Below are positions 43,522-52,036 of a DNA stretch of 64,000 bases, piece after piece. Numbering within the stretch: position 1 is the stretch's first letter; every line of letters starts with the position of its first letter. The stretch is from Nonomuraea soli. GTDB taxonomy: Bacteria; Actinomycetota; Actinomycetes; Streptosporangiales; Streptosporangiaceae. Below the pieces are notes generated by a model. That model was not told the DNA's origin and ran no database searches. It was given only the letters and a program-made list of their open reading frames with translations. A program made the translations under genes and the position numbers. The stretch lies in assembly GCF_013761175.1 (NCBI RefSeq), contig NZ_JACDUR010000002.1:750816-814815 (forward strand), in the 5' to 3' direction.

Positions 43522-44733
43522 TCAGCGGCCGCCGAAGCTCACCGGCAGGCTCTCGAAGCCGTTCAGGAACGTCGAGTAGATCGGCCGGGGCGTGCCGCGC
43601 AGCTCCATCCGTGCCACCCCGCCGGCCAGGGCCGACAGCAGCGCCTTCAGCTCCGCCCTGGCCAGGAAGGCGCCCAGGCAGTAGTGCGGCCCGTGCCCGA
43701 ACGACAGGTGCTTGTTCGGCGAGCGCGACAGCAGGAACCTGCGGGGCTCGTCGAAGACGCTCTCGTCGTTGTTCGCCGACACGTTCCAGAGCGTGACGAT
43801 GTCGCCCGCGCGCACCTGCCGCCCGCCGATCTCCAGGTCACGTACGGCGGTGCGGGCCAGGTGGATGCCGGGCGTCGCCCAGCGCAGGACCTCCTCCACC
43901 GCGGACTCCACCGCCACCTCGCCCGCCCGCAGGGCCCGCCACTGGCCGGGGTTGTCGATCAGCGCCAGCACCGCGCAGATCGCCGACACCCGCGAGGTCT
44001 CGTCGCCGCCGAGGATGAGGCTGTAGCAGTTGACGGCGAGCTCCTCGACCGTGAGCAGGCGCCCCTCGACGCGGGCGGTCGCGAGCATGCTGACCACGTC
44101 GTCGCCGGGAGCGTCGCGCCGTTCCTGCGCCAGCTCCATGAAGTACAGGACGATCTCGTTGCGGGCGCTGAGCGCGTCGAGCTCGTCGCTGTCGGCGTGG
44201 ACCGACGAGAGCGCCATCTTGTTCCATCGCAGCAGGTCGGCGCGGTCGGCGTGGGGGATCGACAGCAGGTCGCAGATCGTGTGCATGGGGATCTGCTCGG
44301 CGACCTCGACGGCGAAGTCGAACGTGCCCGCCCCCGTGACCCCGCCGACCAGCTCCGCCGCGCGCCGCCGTACCTTCTCGACCACCTCGCCGAGCACCCG
44401 CGGGGTGAACGCGCTCCAGATGAGGTTGCGCAGCGGCCGGTGGCGCGGGTCGTCGGTGACGGCCAGCATGCTGCCGCCGGCCGAGTCGTCGCCGCGCAGC
44501 ACGACGTCGAGGATGTTGCCCCGCTCGGAGCTGAGCGCCTCGTGGTGGTAGAGGGCCTGGACATCGGCGTAACGGGCGACCGCCCAGAAGCCCGGGACGT
44601 CTCCCGTGGGCTCGTGCCAGAAGACCGGGCGTTCGGCGCGCACCTCGCGCCAGAACGCGTGGACGTCGTTGTCGACGAAGGTGGCCGGATCGGTGAGATC
44701 CAGGCAGCGCGCACCAAGAGTGGGCCGGCTCAT
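43522..44733 (-). CDS. Cytochrome P450, probable aminoacyl-PCP beta-hydroxylase
   Basis: A 403-residue P450. The heme-binding loop is FGHGPHYCLGAFLAR. The K-helix has EEVLRW. The I-helix oxygen-binding region is SLILGGDETSRVSA, where the usual Ala-Gly is Gly-Gly. P450s that pair with free-standing A-PCP proteins (NovI, and those of quinoxaline/quinaldate pathways) hydroxylate the beta carbon of a PCP-bound Tyr or Trp. Its convergent position next to the A-PCP supports that role here on a tryptophan, possibly chlorinated. That substrate is inferred. Confidence 0.88.
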   Translation of the reverse strand: MSRPTLGARCLDLTDPATFVDNDVHAFWREVRAERPVFWHEPTGDVPGFWAVARYADVQALYHHEALSSERGNILDVVLRGDDSAGGSMLAVTDDPRHRPLRNLIWSAFTPRVLGEVVEKVRRRAAELVGGVTGAGTFDFAVEVAEQIPMHTICDLLSIPHADRADLLRWNKMALSSVHADSDELDALSARNEIVLYFMELAQERRDAPGDDVVSMLATARVEGRLLTVEELAVNCYSLILGGDETSRVSAICAVLALIDNPGQWRALRAGEVAVESAVEEVLRWATPGIHLARTAVRDLEIGGRQVRAGDIVTLWNVSANNDESVFDEPRRFLLSRSPNKHLSFGHGPHYCLGAFLARAELKALLSALAGGVARMELRGTPRPIYSTFLNGFESLPVSFGGR

Positions 44734-44794
44734 GCTCCGATCGTGACAGCCCCGCCCGGCCGGGCCAGGAAGTCTTGCCGGATCCTTTCAGCCG

Positions 44795-45469
44795 TCAGGA
44801 GACGTCGCACAACCCCGTCTGGTAGGCGATCACGACCAGCTGCGCGCGGTCGCGCGCGCCCAGCTTGCCCATGGTGCGGCTGACGTGCGTGCGCGCCGTG
44901 GCAGGGCTGAGGAACAGCGCCGCCCCGATCTCGTCGTTGCTCAGCCCCTGCCCCACCAGCGCGAGCACCTCACGCTCGCGATCCGTCAGCACCGCCAGCC
45001 GGTCCTGGCCCGACTTGGCCGCCCTGCGCTGGGCGGTGAACTGGCTGATGAGGCGCCGGGTGACACGCGGCGCGAGCAGCGCGTCACCGGCGGCGATGAC
45101 GCGGATGGCGTGCAGCAGCTCGGCGGGTCCGGCGTCCTTGAGCATGAAGCCGCTCGCACCGGCCTGCAGGGCCTCGAAGACGTTCTCGTCGGTGTCGTAG
45201 GTGCTCAGGATCAGCACCTTGACCTGTTCGAGCCCGGGGGTCTCGACGATCTGGCCGGTGGCGCGGATGCCGTCGAGGCGCGGCATGCGGATGTCCATGA
45301 GAACGACGTCGGGACGGGTGGCGCGGGCCTGCTCCACGGCCTCGGCGCCGTTGGTGGCCTCGCCGACCACCGTGATGTCGTCTTCGAGGTCGAGCAGCAC
45401 CTTGAAACCGGAGCGGACGAGCCGTTCGTCGTCGGCCAGGAGCACCTTGATCGGGGGCGTGGGGGTCAC
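44795..45469 (-). CDS. NarL/LuxR-family response regulator
   Basis: A 224-residue response regulator with a normal receiver (LLADDERLV, phospho-Asp in VVLMDIRMPRLDG, Lys in GFMLKDAG) and a LuxR helix-turn-helix (LTDREREVLALVGQGLSNDEIGAALFLSPATARTHVS). The GTG at 45469 overlaps the kinase stop (GTGA). It forms a two-component pair with the upstream kinase. Targets may include the divergent membrane/oxidase genes; this is not shown. Confidence 0.93.
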   Translation of the reverse strand: MTPTPPIKVLLADDERLVRSGFKVLLDLEDDITVVGEATNGAEAVEQARATRPDVVLMDIRMPRLDGIRATGQIVETPGLEQVKVLILSTYDTDENVFEALQAGASGFMLKDAGPAELLHAIRVIAAGDALLAPRVTRRLISQFTAQRRAAKSGQDRLAVLTDREREVLALVGQGLSNDEIGAALFLSPATARTHVSRTMGKLGARDRAQLVVIAYQTGLCDVS

Positions 45470-46689
45470 GAACGTGACCCTACCGGCGTGAGCGGCAGGC
45501 GGGCGCTCACCTCGAAGCCGCCGCCCGGCCGCGACCCGGCGTCGAGCTCGCCGCCGAGCAGCCTGCACCGCTCGCGCATGCCGATGATCCCACGCCCCGA
45601 CATCGGCGCCTCGGCGGCGCGGGCCGTGACGGGGCCGCGCCTGCCCGCGTCGATGACCCGGATCCGCAGGTCGTCGACGGTCGGTTCGAGCACCACCCTG
45701 ACCCGTGTCGGGCCGGCGTGACGCACGACGTTGGTGATCGACTCCTGCACGATGCGGTAGGCGGCGCTGCCCACCGCGCTCGGCAGCGGCGTCACCGGCG
45801 CCTTCTGCTCGACCGTGATCTCCAGCCCCGCGTGGCGGGCCTTGTCGGTCAGCTCGCCGATCTGGTCGAGGCCGGGGTACGGCTGGCGTTCGCCGGCATC
45901 GCACAGCACCCCCAGGATGGCGCGCATCTCCCGCAGGGCCCGTGAGCTGGTCTGCTCGATGGTGCGCAGGGCCTCGCGTGCCTGCTCCGGCCGCTTGTCG
46001 AGCACGTGGGCGGTGACGCCCGACTGCACGTTGATGATGGCGATGGCATGGGCGACCGTGTCGTGGACCTCGCGGGCGATCCGCAGCCGCTCGGCGTCGA
46101 CCCGCGCCCTGGTCTCCTCCTCACGCGAGCGCTCGGCCAGCTCGGCCCGCTCCTGGGCGTCGGCGGCGATGACCCGTCGCGAGCGCACCGACTCGCCGAG
46201 CGTCGTGCTGATCACCGAGGCGCCGATGCGGAAGAAGACCCAGCCCAGGGCGACACGGGGTTCGATGTCGGCCGCCGCCAGCAGCCAGCCGGCGGCCAGC
46301 ACGGTGATCCCGGCGCCCGCGATCATCAGCGATCTGCGCCCGTCGCCGTAGGCGGCCAGGGTGTAGAGGGCGACGAAGAGGCTGATCGACGACAGCTGGT
46401 CGGGGAAGCCGAGCCCGAAGTAGACCAGGCTGGTGCCGGCCGTGACGGCGAACACCGCGACGGGCCAGCGGCGCCGGGCGACCAGCGACAGGCTGCTCGC
46501 CACCAGCAGGATGTAGCCGGCGTTGCCCAGGTCGGAGACGGGCCTGGCGGCGGGGGCGAACGTCACCAGGTCGTTGACGTTCTCGATCTGGATCACGGTG
46601 ACGAACAGCGCCAGCAGGACATCGAAGAACCAGGCCGGCCGCCGTGAGAACCAGGGATACGGTCGCCGCGGCTCGGCTCGCAGATCCAT
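45466..46689 (-). CDS. NarL-type sensor histidine kinase
   Basis: A 407-residue kinase. The N-terminal part has about five to six membrane segments (about 20-165), then a coiled region, the HisKA_3 dimerisation helix with phospho-His (AREVHDTVAHAIAIINVQSG), and an ATPase domain (VQESITNVVRHAG; SGRGIIGMRERCRLLGG). The signal is unknown; the sensor is mostly membrane-embedded with little external domain. The ATG at 46689 is used because upstream residues lack membrane character. Confidence 0.9.
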   Translation of the reverse strand: MDLRAEPRRPYPWFSRRPAWFFDVLLALFVTVIQIENVNDLVTFAPAARPVSDLGNAGYILLVASSLSLVARRRWPVAVFAVTAGTSLVYFGLGFPDQLSSISLFVALYTLAAYGDGRRSLMIAGAGITVLAAGWLLAAADIEPRVALGWVFFRIGASVISTTLGESVRSRRVIAADAQERAELAERSREEETRARVDAERLRIAREVHDTVAHAIAIINVQSGVTAHVLDKRPEQAREALRTIEQTSSRALREMRAILGVLCDAGERQPYPGLDQIGELTDKARHAGLEITVEQKAPVTPLPSAVGSAAYRIVQESITNVVRHAGPTRVRVVLEPTVDDLRIRVIDAGRRGPVTARAAEAPMSGRGIIGMRERCRLLGGELDAGSRPGGGFEVSARLPLTPVGSRS

Positions 46690-46750
46690 GAGCCGATCGT
46701 ACGGGAAGGCGCCGCGCCGGTCCCTACTCCCTACGGCGTACAGGTCAGAA

Positions 46751-46776
46751 TTTTCGTACGCGTATTTACGTACGCG
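46751..46776 (+). promoter_or_regulatory. Inverted repeat and 15-base element between kinase and membrane genes
   Basis: TTTTCGTACGCGTAT at 46751-46765 is identical to 18048-18062. It overlaps the inverted repeat CGCGTA-N6-TACGCG (46759-46776). A TATTTA at 46763-46768 could be a -10 for the rightward genes; no good -35 is visible. A site of this kind between divergent units is a candidate for response-regulator binding. Confidence 0.4.
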
Positions 46777-46821
46777 GTGACTCCCGTCGCAGGAAGCGCC
46801 GCCCACCACACCACGGCGACC

Positions 46822-47250
46822 ATGACGGGCATGAAACGAGTCTTCACCGGCCTGGCGGGCCTGCTGCTGCTCGCCGTCATCGTGCAGTTCTACCTGGCCG
46901 CCAGCGGCGCCTTCGACAAGGCGCCGATCGAGGAGGCCTTCCAGCCGCACCGCATGCTCGGCTACACCATCCTGGGCCTGTCGGTCGTGCTCGTCGTCGC
47001 CGGAGCCGTGGCGCGCGTACCGGGACGGCTGATCGGGATGGCGGGCCTGGTCGTCGGGCTGGTGCTGCTCCAGTCGCTGATCCGGGAGGTCGCCAAGGCG
47101 TTCGGCGACGGCTCGGCCGCCGGCGACCTCGTCTTCGGCCTGCACGCGGTCAACGCGCTGGCCATCGCCGGCGTGATCGCGACCTTGGTCAGGCGGTCGC
47201 GGCAGGGCGCCGCGGTGACGTCCGCCAAGACCCGCCAGCCGGTGTCATGA
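46822..47250 (+). CDS. Four-helix membrane protein (DUF6220-like)
   Basis: A 142-residue protein with four membrane segments (about 5-27, 43-62, 68-85, 108-125) and short loops; a conserved-looking AFQPHRMLGY lies after the first. It resembles the DUF6220 family, whose function is unknown. No start has a clear ribosome binding site: GTG at 46777 (possibly leaderless) and ATG at 46831 are alternatives. The stop overlaps the multicopper oxidase start (ATGA), so the two are co-translated. Confidence 0.65.
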   Translation: MTGMKRVFTGLAGLLLLAVIVQFYLAASGAFDKAPIEEAFQPHRMLGYTILGLSVVLVVAGAVARVPGRLIGMAGLVVGLVLLQSLIREVAKAFGDGSAAGDLVFGLHAVNALAIAGVIATLVRRSRQGAAVTSAKTRQPVS

Positions 47251-49181
47251 CGACAGGAACCTTGATCATTCTGGACCACGGCGTCGCGCTGCTCGCGGTC
47301 GTCACGTGGTTCGCGGCGGCCGTCACCATGGCGCTCAGGCGCACGGGGACGGCCTTCGTCCTGCTGGTCGCCGCCCTCCTGGTGACGGCGGGGCGGGTGG
47401 CCTCGGTGGCGTTCCTGGCCGGGCGCGGGTGGTGGTTCGTACAGGAGAAGGTGCTGCTGGGCGTGCCCATGCTCGTGGCCGCCTCGGCCGCCGCGGCCCT
47501 CCTCGCCCGGCCCCGCCCGCGCGCGCCCTCGTCAGGGCGCGGGGTGGTCGCGCTGTTCACCGCCGCCTACGCCGCCGTGGCGGGCTTCGTGCTGACGTTC
47601 CTCGTCGGCTACCCGCTGACCCTCGGCGGCGGGCTCATCGCGGTCGCCCTCGTGGCCGGGGCCGGGCTGCTGACCGCGCGCGTGCTCTCCCGCCCCGTAG
47701 AAGAGCAGCCCGGCCCGGCCGTCCTCGCCGAGGTGTCGCGCCGCCGTTTCCTCGGCGTCGCGGGCGGCGTCGCAGGAGGCGTGGTGGTGGCGGGCGCCGC
47801 GGGGACCGGCGCCGGACTGTCCGCCTGGACGGGCGCCGAGGCCGGCGACCTGGGAGGCGGGCGCGCGCACACGAGCCGCTCCGCCGTACCCGTGACCGAC
47901 CTGACCGGCCCCGCCACCCCCGCGCCGGGCGGCATGCGCAGGACCCACACGCTCGTCGCCAGGAAGGCGACCGTACGCCTGGAGGCCGGCCCGTCCGTCG
48001 ACGCCTGGACCTTCGGCGGCACCCTGCCCGGCCCCCCGATCACCGCCACCCAGGGCGACCTCATCGAGGTCGAGCTCGCCAACCACGACATCGACGAGGG
48101 CGTGACCCTGCACTGGCACGGCTACGACGTGCCCTGCGCGAACGACGGCGCCGCGGGCGTCACCCAGGAGGTCGTCGCGCGCGGCGGCAGGTTCGTCTAC
48201 CGCTTCCGCGCCGACCAGGCGGGCACCTACTGGTACCACACCCACCACGCCTCCCACCTCGGCGTGCGCCGCGGCCTGTACGGCACGCTCGTCGTCAAGC
48301 CGCGCCAGGAGGCCCGCCCCGCCGGCCTGGACCTGACGCTGCCCGTGCACACCTTCGACGGCGCCGTCGTCCTGTCCGGAGGCGCCGAACACCTCGCCCC
48401 CGCCGGGTCACTCGTCCGGCTGCGCCTCATCAACACCGACTCCGACCCGCACAGGTTCGCCCTCGCGGGCACCCCGTTCACCGTGGCCGCCGTCGACGGG
48501 CGCGACCTCCACCAGCCGGGCCAGGTCAGCAGGAAGACGCTCCGCCTGGCCGCCGGAGGCCGCCACGACCTCGAGTTCGTCATGCCCGGCACCCCTGTGT
48601 CGCTGTCGCTCGACGGCGGAGCCACCCTGTGGGTACGGCCCGCCGCCGGAGCCACCGCCGCCACGGAGGACGTCTCGGGCTGGCCCGAGCTCGACCTGCT
48701 GACGTACGGCACCGCGACCAGGGAGCCGCTGCGCACCGCCCCCGCCGGACGCCACTTCACCCTCGTCCTGGACCGGGGCCTGGCCATGGTCGACGGAGCG
48801 CCCGCCTACGCCCAGACCGTCAACGGCCGCGGCCACCCCTCCATCCCGCACCAGCTGGTCGCCGAGGGCGACGTGGTCAGGTTCACCGTGGTCAACCGGA
48901 GCCTGGAGACCCACCCGTGGCACCTGCACGGCCACCCGGTGCTGGTCCTCTCCGTGGACGGCAGGCCGTCCACGGGCAGCCCGCTGTGGGTCGACACCTT
49001 CGACGTACGCCCGGGGGAGGTGTGGGAGGTCGCCTTCCGCGCCGCCAACCCGGGGGTGTGGATGAACCACTGCCACAACCTGCCGCACGCCCACCAGGGG
49101 ATGATGCTGCAGCTGCGCTACGACGGCGTCACCACACCCTTCGACGGCACGCACACGGCAGGAACGGGACACGGCCACTGA
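47247..49181 (+). CDS. Multicopper oxidase with N-terminal membrane domain
   Basis: A 644-residue protein. Residues about 5-155 form four to five membrane segments. A twin-arginine-like VSRRRFLGVAGG follows near residue 165 with another hydrophobic stretch. The cupredoxin domains come next. All copper-binding blocks are present: HWHGY, WYHTHHASH, HPWHLHGHP and NHCHNLPHAHQGM, the last carrying the type 1 and trinuclear ligands. The oxidase part should lie outside the membrane and oxidise metals or phenolics with oxygen. Fusion of a multi-pass domain to the front of an apparent Tat-type region is unusual. Confidence 0.88.
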   Translation: MTTGTLIILDHGVALLAVVTWFAAAVTMALRRTGTAFVLLVAALLVTAGRVASVAFLAGRGWWFVQEKVLLGVPMLVAASAAAALLARPRPRAPSSGRGVVALFTAAYAAVAGFVLTFLVGYPLTLGGGLIAVALVAGAGLLTARVLSRPVEEQPGPAVLAEVSRRRFLGVAGGVAGGVVVAGAAGTGAGLSAWTGAEAGDLGGGRAHTSRSAVPVTDLTGPATPAPGGMRRTHTLVARKATVRLEAGPSVDAWTFGGTLPGPPITATQGDLIEVELANHDIDEGVTLHWHGYDVPCANDGAAGVTQEVVARGGRFVYRFRADQAGTYWYHTHHASHLGVRRGLYGTLVVKPRQEARPAGLDLTLPVHTFDGAVVLSGGAEHLAPAGSLVRLRLINTDSDPHRFALAGTPFTVAAVDGRDLHQPGQVSRKTLRLAAGGRHDLEFVMPGTPVSLSLDGGATLWVRPAAGATAATEDVSGWPELDLLTYGTATREPLRTAPAGRHFTLVLDRGLAMVDGAPAYAQTVNGRGHPSIPHQLVAEGDVVRFTVVNRSLETHPWHLHGHPVLVLSVDGRPSTGSPLWVDTFDVRPGEVWEVAFRAANPGVWMNHCHNLPHAHQGMMLQLRYDGVTTPFDGTHTAGTGHGH

Positions 49182-49246
49182 CGTGGGGAGGGCTCTCGCA
49201 CGGCGGCTCCTCACGCGGTCACTCACCCACGGCACCTGAGAAGGCG

Positions 49247-49275
49247 GAGGCGCCGGCTGCGAAGGCCGGCGCCTC
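49247..49275. terminator. Bidirectional hairpin terminator after the multicopper oxidase
   Basis: GAGGCGCCGGC at 49247-49257 pairs perfectly with GCCGGCGCCTC at 49265-49275 around a 7-base loop, in the gap between the convergent oxidase and HxlR genes. Confidence 0.75.
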
Positions 49276-49289
49276 AGGGGGCAGGAACG

Positions 49290-49859
49290 TCAGGGGATCG
49301 CCGGGTAGCGGGCGGTGATCGCCTCGCCGGCCATCGGGCCGCGGGCGAAGACGTAGTCGCCGGTGTCGACCGGCAGCCCGCTCGACCGGTCGACCACGAC
49401 AGGGTCCACCGCCACGCCGGTCCGCCGGTCGACGAGGACGAGGCTGCGCTCCTCGGGGAGCAGCCGGTGGTTGCCCCACGCGGCCAGCACCACGATGAGC
49501 GGCCGCAACGACCGGCCCAGGGCGGTCAGGCGGTAGGACCGGCCCTCGGGGTCGGGGGCGCCGGCCGCCAGTTCGAGCAGCCCCCTGGCCATCAGCTGGG
49601 ACAGCCGCTCCAGCAGCACGCCGGCGGGGGTGCCGAGGTTCGCGCGGATCTCCTCGAAGCCTCCTCGGCCGTCGAAGACCTCGTGCAGGATCTCCAGCGT
49701 CCACCAGGCCCCGACCACCTCGACCGTGCGGGCCAGCGGGCAGTCGGCAACCCGCGGCCGCGTCCCGTCGACGGCCGCCTCCGCCGGGGCGTGCGCGGGC
49801 TCCGTCCCGTCCCGGCCGGTCGCCCCCGGGGGCCGCGCTGTCGCCGCGGGGGTCTTCAT
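49290..49859 (-). CDS. HxlR-family transcriptional regulator
   Basis: A 189-residue regulator. After a variable N-terminal tail of about 35 residues comes the HxlR winged helix: the conserved Cys in DCPLARTVEVVGAWWTLEILHEVF, then FEEIRANLGTPAGVLLERLSQLMARGLL and RSYRLTALGRSL. Cys in this position can sense thiols or aldehydes in some relatives. It is the last gene of the minus-strand operon; its start overlaps the flavin reductase stop (ATGA). Confidence 0.86.
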   Translation of the reverse strand: MKTPAATARPPGATGRDGTEPAHAPAEAAVDGTRPRVADCPLARTVEVVGAWWTLEILHEVFDGRGGFEEIRANLGTPAGVLLERLSQLMARGLLELAAGAPDPEGRSYRLTALGRSLRPLIVVLAAWGNHRLLPEERSLVLVDRRTGVAVDPVVVDRSSGLPVDTGDYVFARGPMAGEAITARYPAIP

Positions 49860-50401
49860 GCCGGCCGCGCCTCGGGTCCGGCCGCCAGCGACCAGTACCT
49901 GCGCATGCCGTACAACAGCGGCCGTGGCGCCCGCATCGACGGGGCGGCGACGCCGACCACCTCGCCGAAGACGACGACGTGGTCGCCGACCGGCATCGTC
50001 TCGCCGAGCCGGCAGTCGGCGATGGTGTGGGCGTCCTCGATCAGCAGCGGCACCCCCGACTCGGGTTCCCTGATCCACTCCACCTGGTCGAACCGGTCGG
50101 CCGCGCCCGAGGCGAACAGCCGGGCCGCGGGCGCGGCGCGGTCGTGCAGGAGGTTGACGGCGAACGCCGACGCCTCCAGCAGCGCCGCGAGCGTCGGGCT
50201 CCCGGAGCGCAGGCACACCAGCAGGGTCGGCGGGCACAGGGAGACGCTGCAGACCGACGAGACGGTCATGCCCCAGGGACGGCCGTCGGCGGCCGCGGTC
50301 GTCACGATGGCGACCCCGGCCGGATGGGTCGTCATGAGCGAGCGGAACTGGGCGGGGTCGACGGGCGCCCGCGCGATCGCGGCGGTCACGGAGTCCGGCA
50401 T
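49856..50401 (-). CDS. Flavin reductase (FMN-binding split-barrel)
   Basis: A 181-residue flavin reductase. Visible are FRSLMTTHPAGVAIVTT, GMTVSSVCSVSLCPPTLLVCL, and FAVNLLHD, the standard binding blocks of the HpaC/RutF-like family. It reduces FAD or FMN with NAD(P)H and releases it for use by partner oxygenases. The two tryptophan halogenases of this locus need FADH2, so this is the likely supplier. The ATG at 50401 follows GAGGAGGT. Confidence 0.92.
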   Translation of the reverse strand: MPDSVTAAIARAPVDPAQFRSLMTTHPAGVAIVTTAAADGRPWGMTVSSVCSVSLCPPTLLVCLRSGSPTLAALLEASAFAVNLLHDRAAPAARLFASGAADRFDQVEWIREPESGVPLLIEDAHTIADCRLGETMPVGDHVVVFGEVVGVAAPSMRAPRPLLYGMRRYWSLAAGPEARPA

Positions 50402-50435
50402 GGGCGGCTACCTCCTCGCTGTCCGGCGCGGGCCT

Positions 50436-51989
50436 TCACAGACGGCTTCCTTGCTGGTGCAGACGGGCCAGGTACTCGTAGTGGCTCGGCAGCCGCTCGG
50501 CCAGCGACGACGCCTGGTCGCGGATCAGGCGCAGCTCCTTGTCCGCGGCGAGGTCGTCCATCATCGCCAGGCTGCGCGGCGCGCGCAGCCGCAGCCCGCC
50601 CAGGCCCAGGATCATCGCGATGTAGGAGTACGGCTCGAACCCGTGGTAGTACGGGAAGATCGTGTCCTCGTCGGGCAGCTTGACCTGCCACTGCTCGATG
50701 CGCTCGGCGAGCGGGTCCGGCATGGGGCGGGTCTTGGCGTCGCGCCAGTAGGCGTTGTCGGCGCGTTTGGCTGCGACGTAGTGCAGCACGAGGAACTCAC
50801 GCACGCCGTCCATGACGTTGGACACCTGCCGGTTGTAGGACCGGCGCAGCCGCTCGTCGTCGCGCCCGCCCGGCCAGTGCTTGACCAGTTGCTCGATGGC
50901 GTTCTGGATGAAGAAGATGCCGGTCGACTCCAGCGGTTCGACGAACCCGCTCGACAGGCCGATGGCCACGCAGTTGCCCGCCCACGAGTCGGCGCTGCGG
51001 CCGACGCGCATCCTGATGTGGCTGGCCTCCAGGTCGTCGGCGGCGGGGCCGACGTGGGCGCGCAGCGTGCGTTCCGCCTCCTCGGGCGTGCAGTAGTCGC
51101 CGGCGTAGACGTAGCCGGTGCCGATGCGGCCGAACAGCGGGATCGTCCAGATCCAGCCCGCGTCCTGGGCGCTGGCCGTCGTGTACGGACCGAACGGCTG
51201 CGTGGCCATGTCGAGCGGTACGCGCAGCGCGACCGCCCGGTCGTTGGGCAGGCTGTCCTGGTACGACAGGAACGGCACGCCGAGCTTCTGGTTGAGCAGC
51301 ACGCCGCGGAAGCCCGTGCAGTCGATGAACAGGTCGCCGGTCAGGTCGCCGCTCTCCCTGGTGCGCACGTGCGTGAGGTGGCCGCGCTCGTCGGCGGCGA
51401 CGTCGACCACGTCGTCCAGGACGTGGCGCACCCCGCGGCCGGTGCCGTACCTCGTCAGGAAGCCGGCCAGCAACGTCGCGTCGAACTGGTAGGCGTAGGG
51501 GAACTGGGTGGTCTGCTCGGCCATCGTGGAGCGGATCTCGTCGCCGGTCAGGCTCCGCTCGAACAGGTTGCCCTCCAGGAACCTGGGCGCCCGTCCCGCC
51601 TCGCAGAGCGCGGCGATCACCGAGCAGTCGCGGTCGTAGTCGTCGCTGGGCCGCTTGTGCAGCCACCAGTCGGCGAGCGAGACGCCCTCGACGACCCGCG
51701 ACCGTTCGAAGGGGTGGTAGAAGTAGTGGCCCTTGTCCCGCCAGTTCTCGTAGCGGATGGCCAGCTTGTAGGTGCCGTGGCAGGCCGCCATCCAGTCCGT
51801 CTCCTCCAGGCCCAGGTAGGCGAAGAAGTGGCGGATGGTGCTGAAGGTGGCCTCGCCGACTCCGATGGTGGAGACGTTCCTGGATTCGACGAGCGTCACG
51901 GAGATCCGCTCGCCGAAGGCGGCCTTCAGGTACGAGGCGGTCATCCATCCCGCCGTCCCGCCTCCGACGACGACAACACTCCTGGCCAT
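50436..51989 (-). CDS. FAD-dependent tryptophan halogenase, copy 1
   Basis: A 517-residue flavin-dependent halogenase. The FAD motif is VVGGGTAGWMTASYL, the halogenase signature WIWTIP is at about 279-284, Lys75 in HGTYKLAIRY corresponds to the chloramine-forming Lys79 of PrnA, and Glu354 in EPLESTGIFF to Glu346. All catalytic residues are therefore present. It should chlorinate free tryptophan (or a close relative) using hypochlorous acid channelled from the flavin. The position on the indole cannot be read safely. The ATG at 51989 follows GAGGAGACC. It lies between the aminotransferase and the flavin reductase. Confidence 0.94.
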   Translation of the reverse strand: MARSVVVVGGGTAGWMTASYLKAAFGERISVTLVESRNVSTIGVGEATFSTIRHFFAYLGLEETDWMAACHGTYKLAIRYENWRDKGHYFYHPFERSRVVEGVSLADWWLHKRPSDDYDRDCSVIAALCEAGRAPRFLEGNLFERSLTGDEIRSTMAEQTTQFPYAYQFDATLLAGFLTRYGTGRGVRHVLDDVVDVAADERGHLTHVRTRESGDLTGDLFIDCTGFRGVLLNQKLGVPFLSYQDSLPNDRAVALRVPLDMATQPFGPYTTASAQDAGWIWTIPLFGRIGTGYVYAGDYCTPEEAERTLRAHVGPAADDLEASHIRMRVGRSADSWAGNCVAIGLSSGFVEPLESTGIFFIQNAIEQLVKHWPGGRDDERLRRSYNRQVSNVMDGVREFLVLHYVAAKRADNAYWRDAKTRPMPDPLAERIEQWQVKLPDEDTIFPYYHGFEPYSYIAMILGLGGLRLRAPRSLAMMDDLAADKELRLIRDQASSLAERLPSHYEYLARLHQQGSRL

Positions 51990-52036
51990 GGTCTCCTCGC
52001 TTGTGTGGGATGAAGGCGACGACGGGTCAGCGGGTC

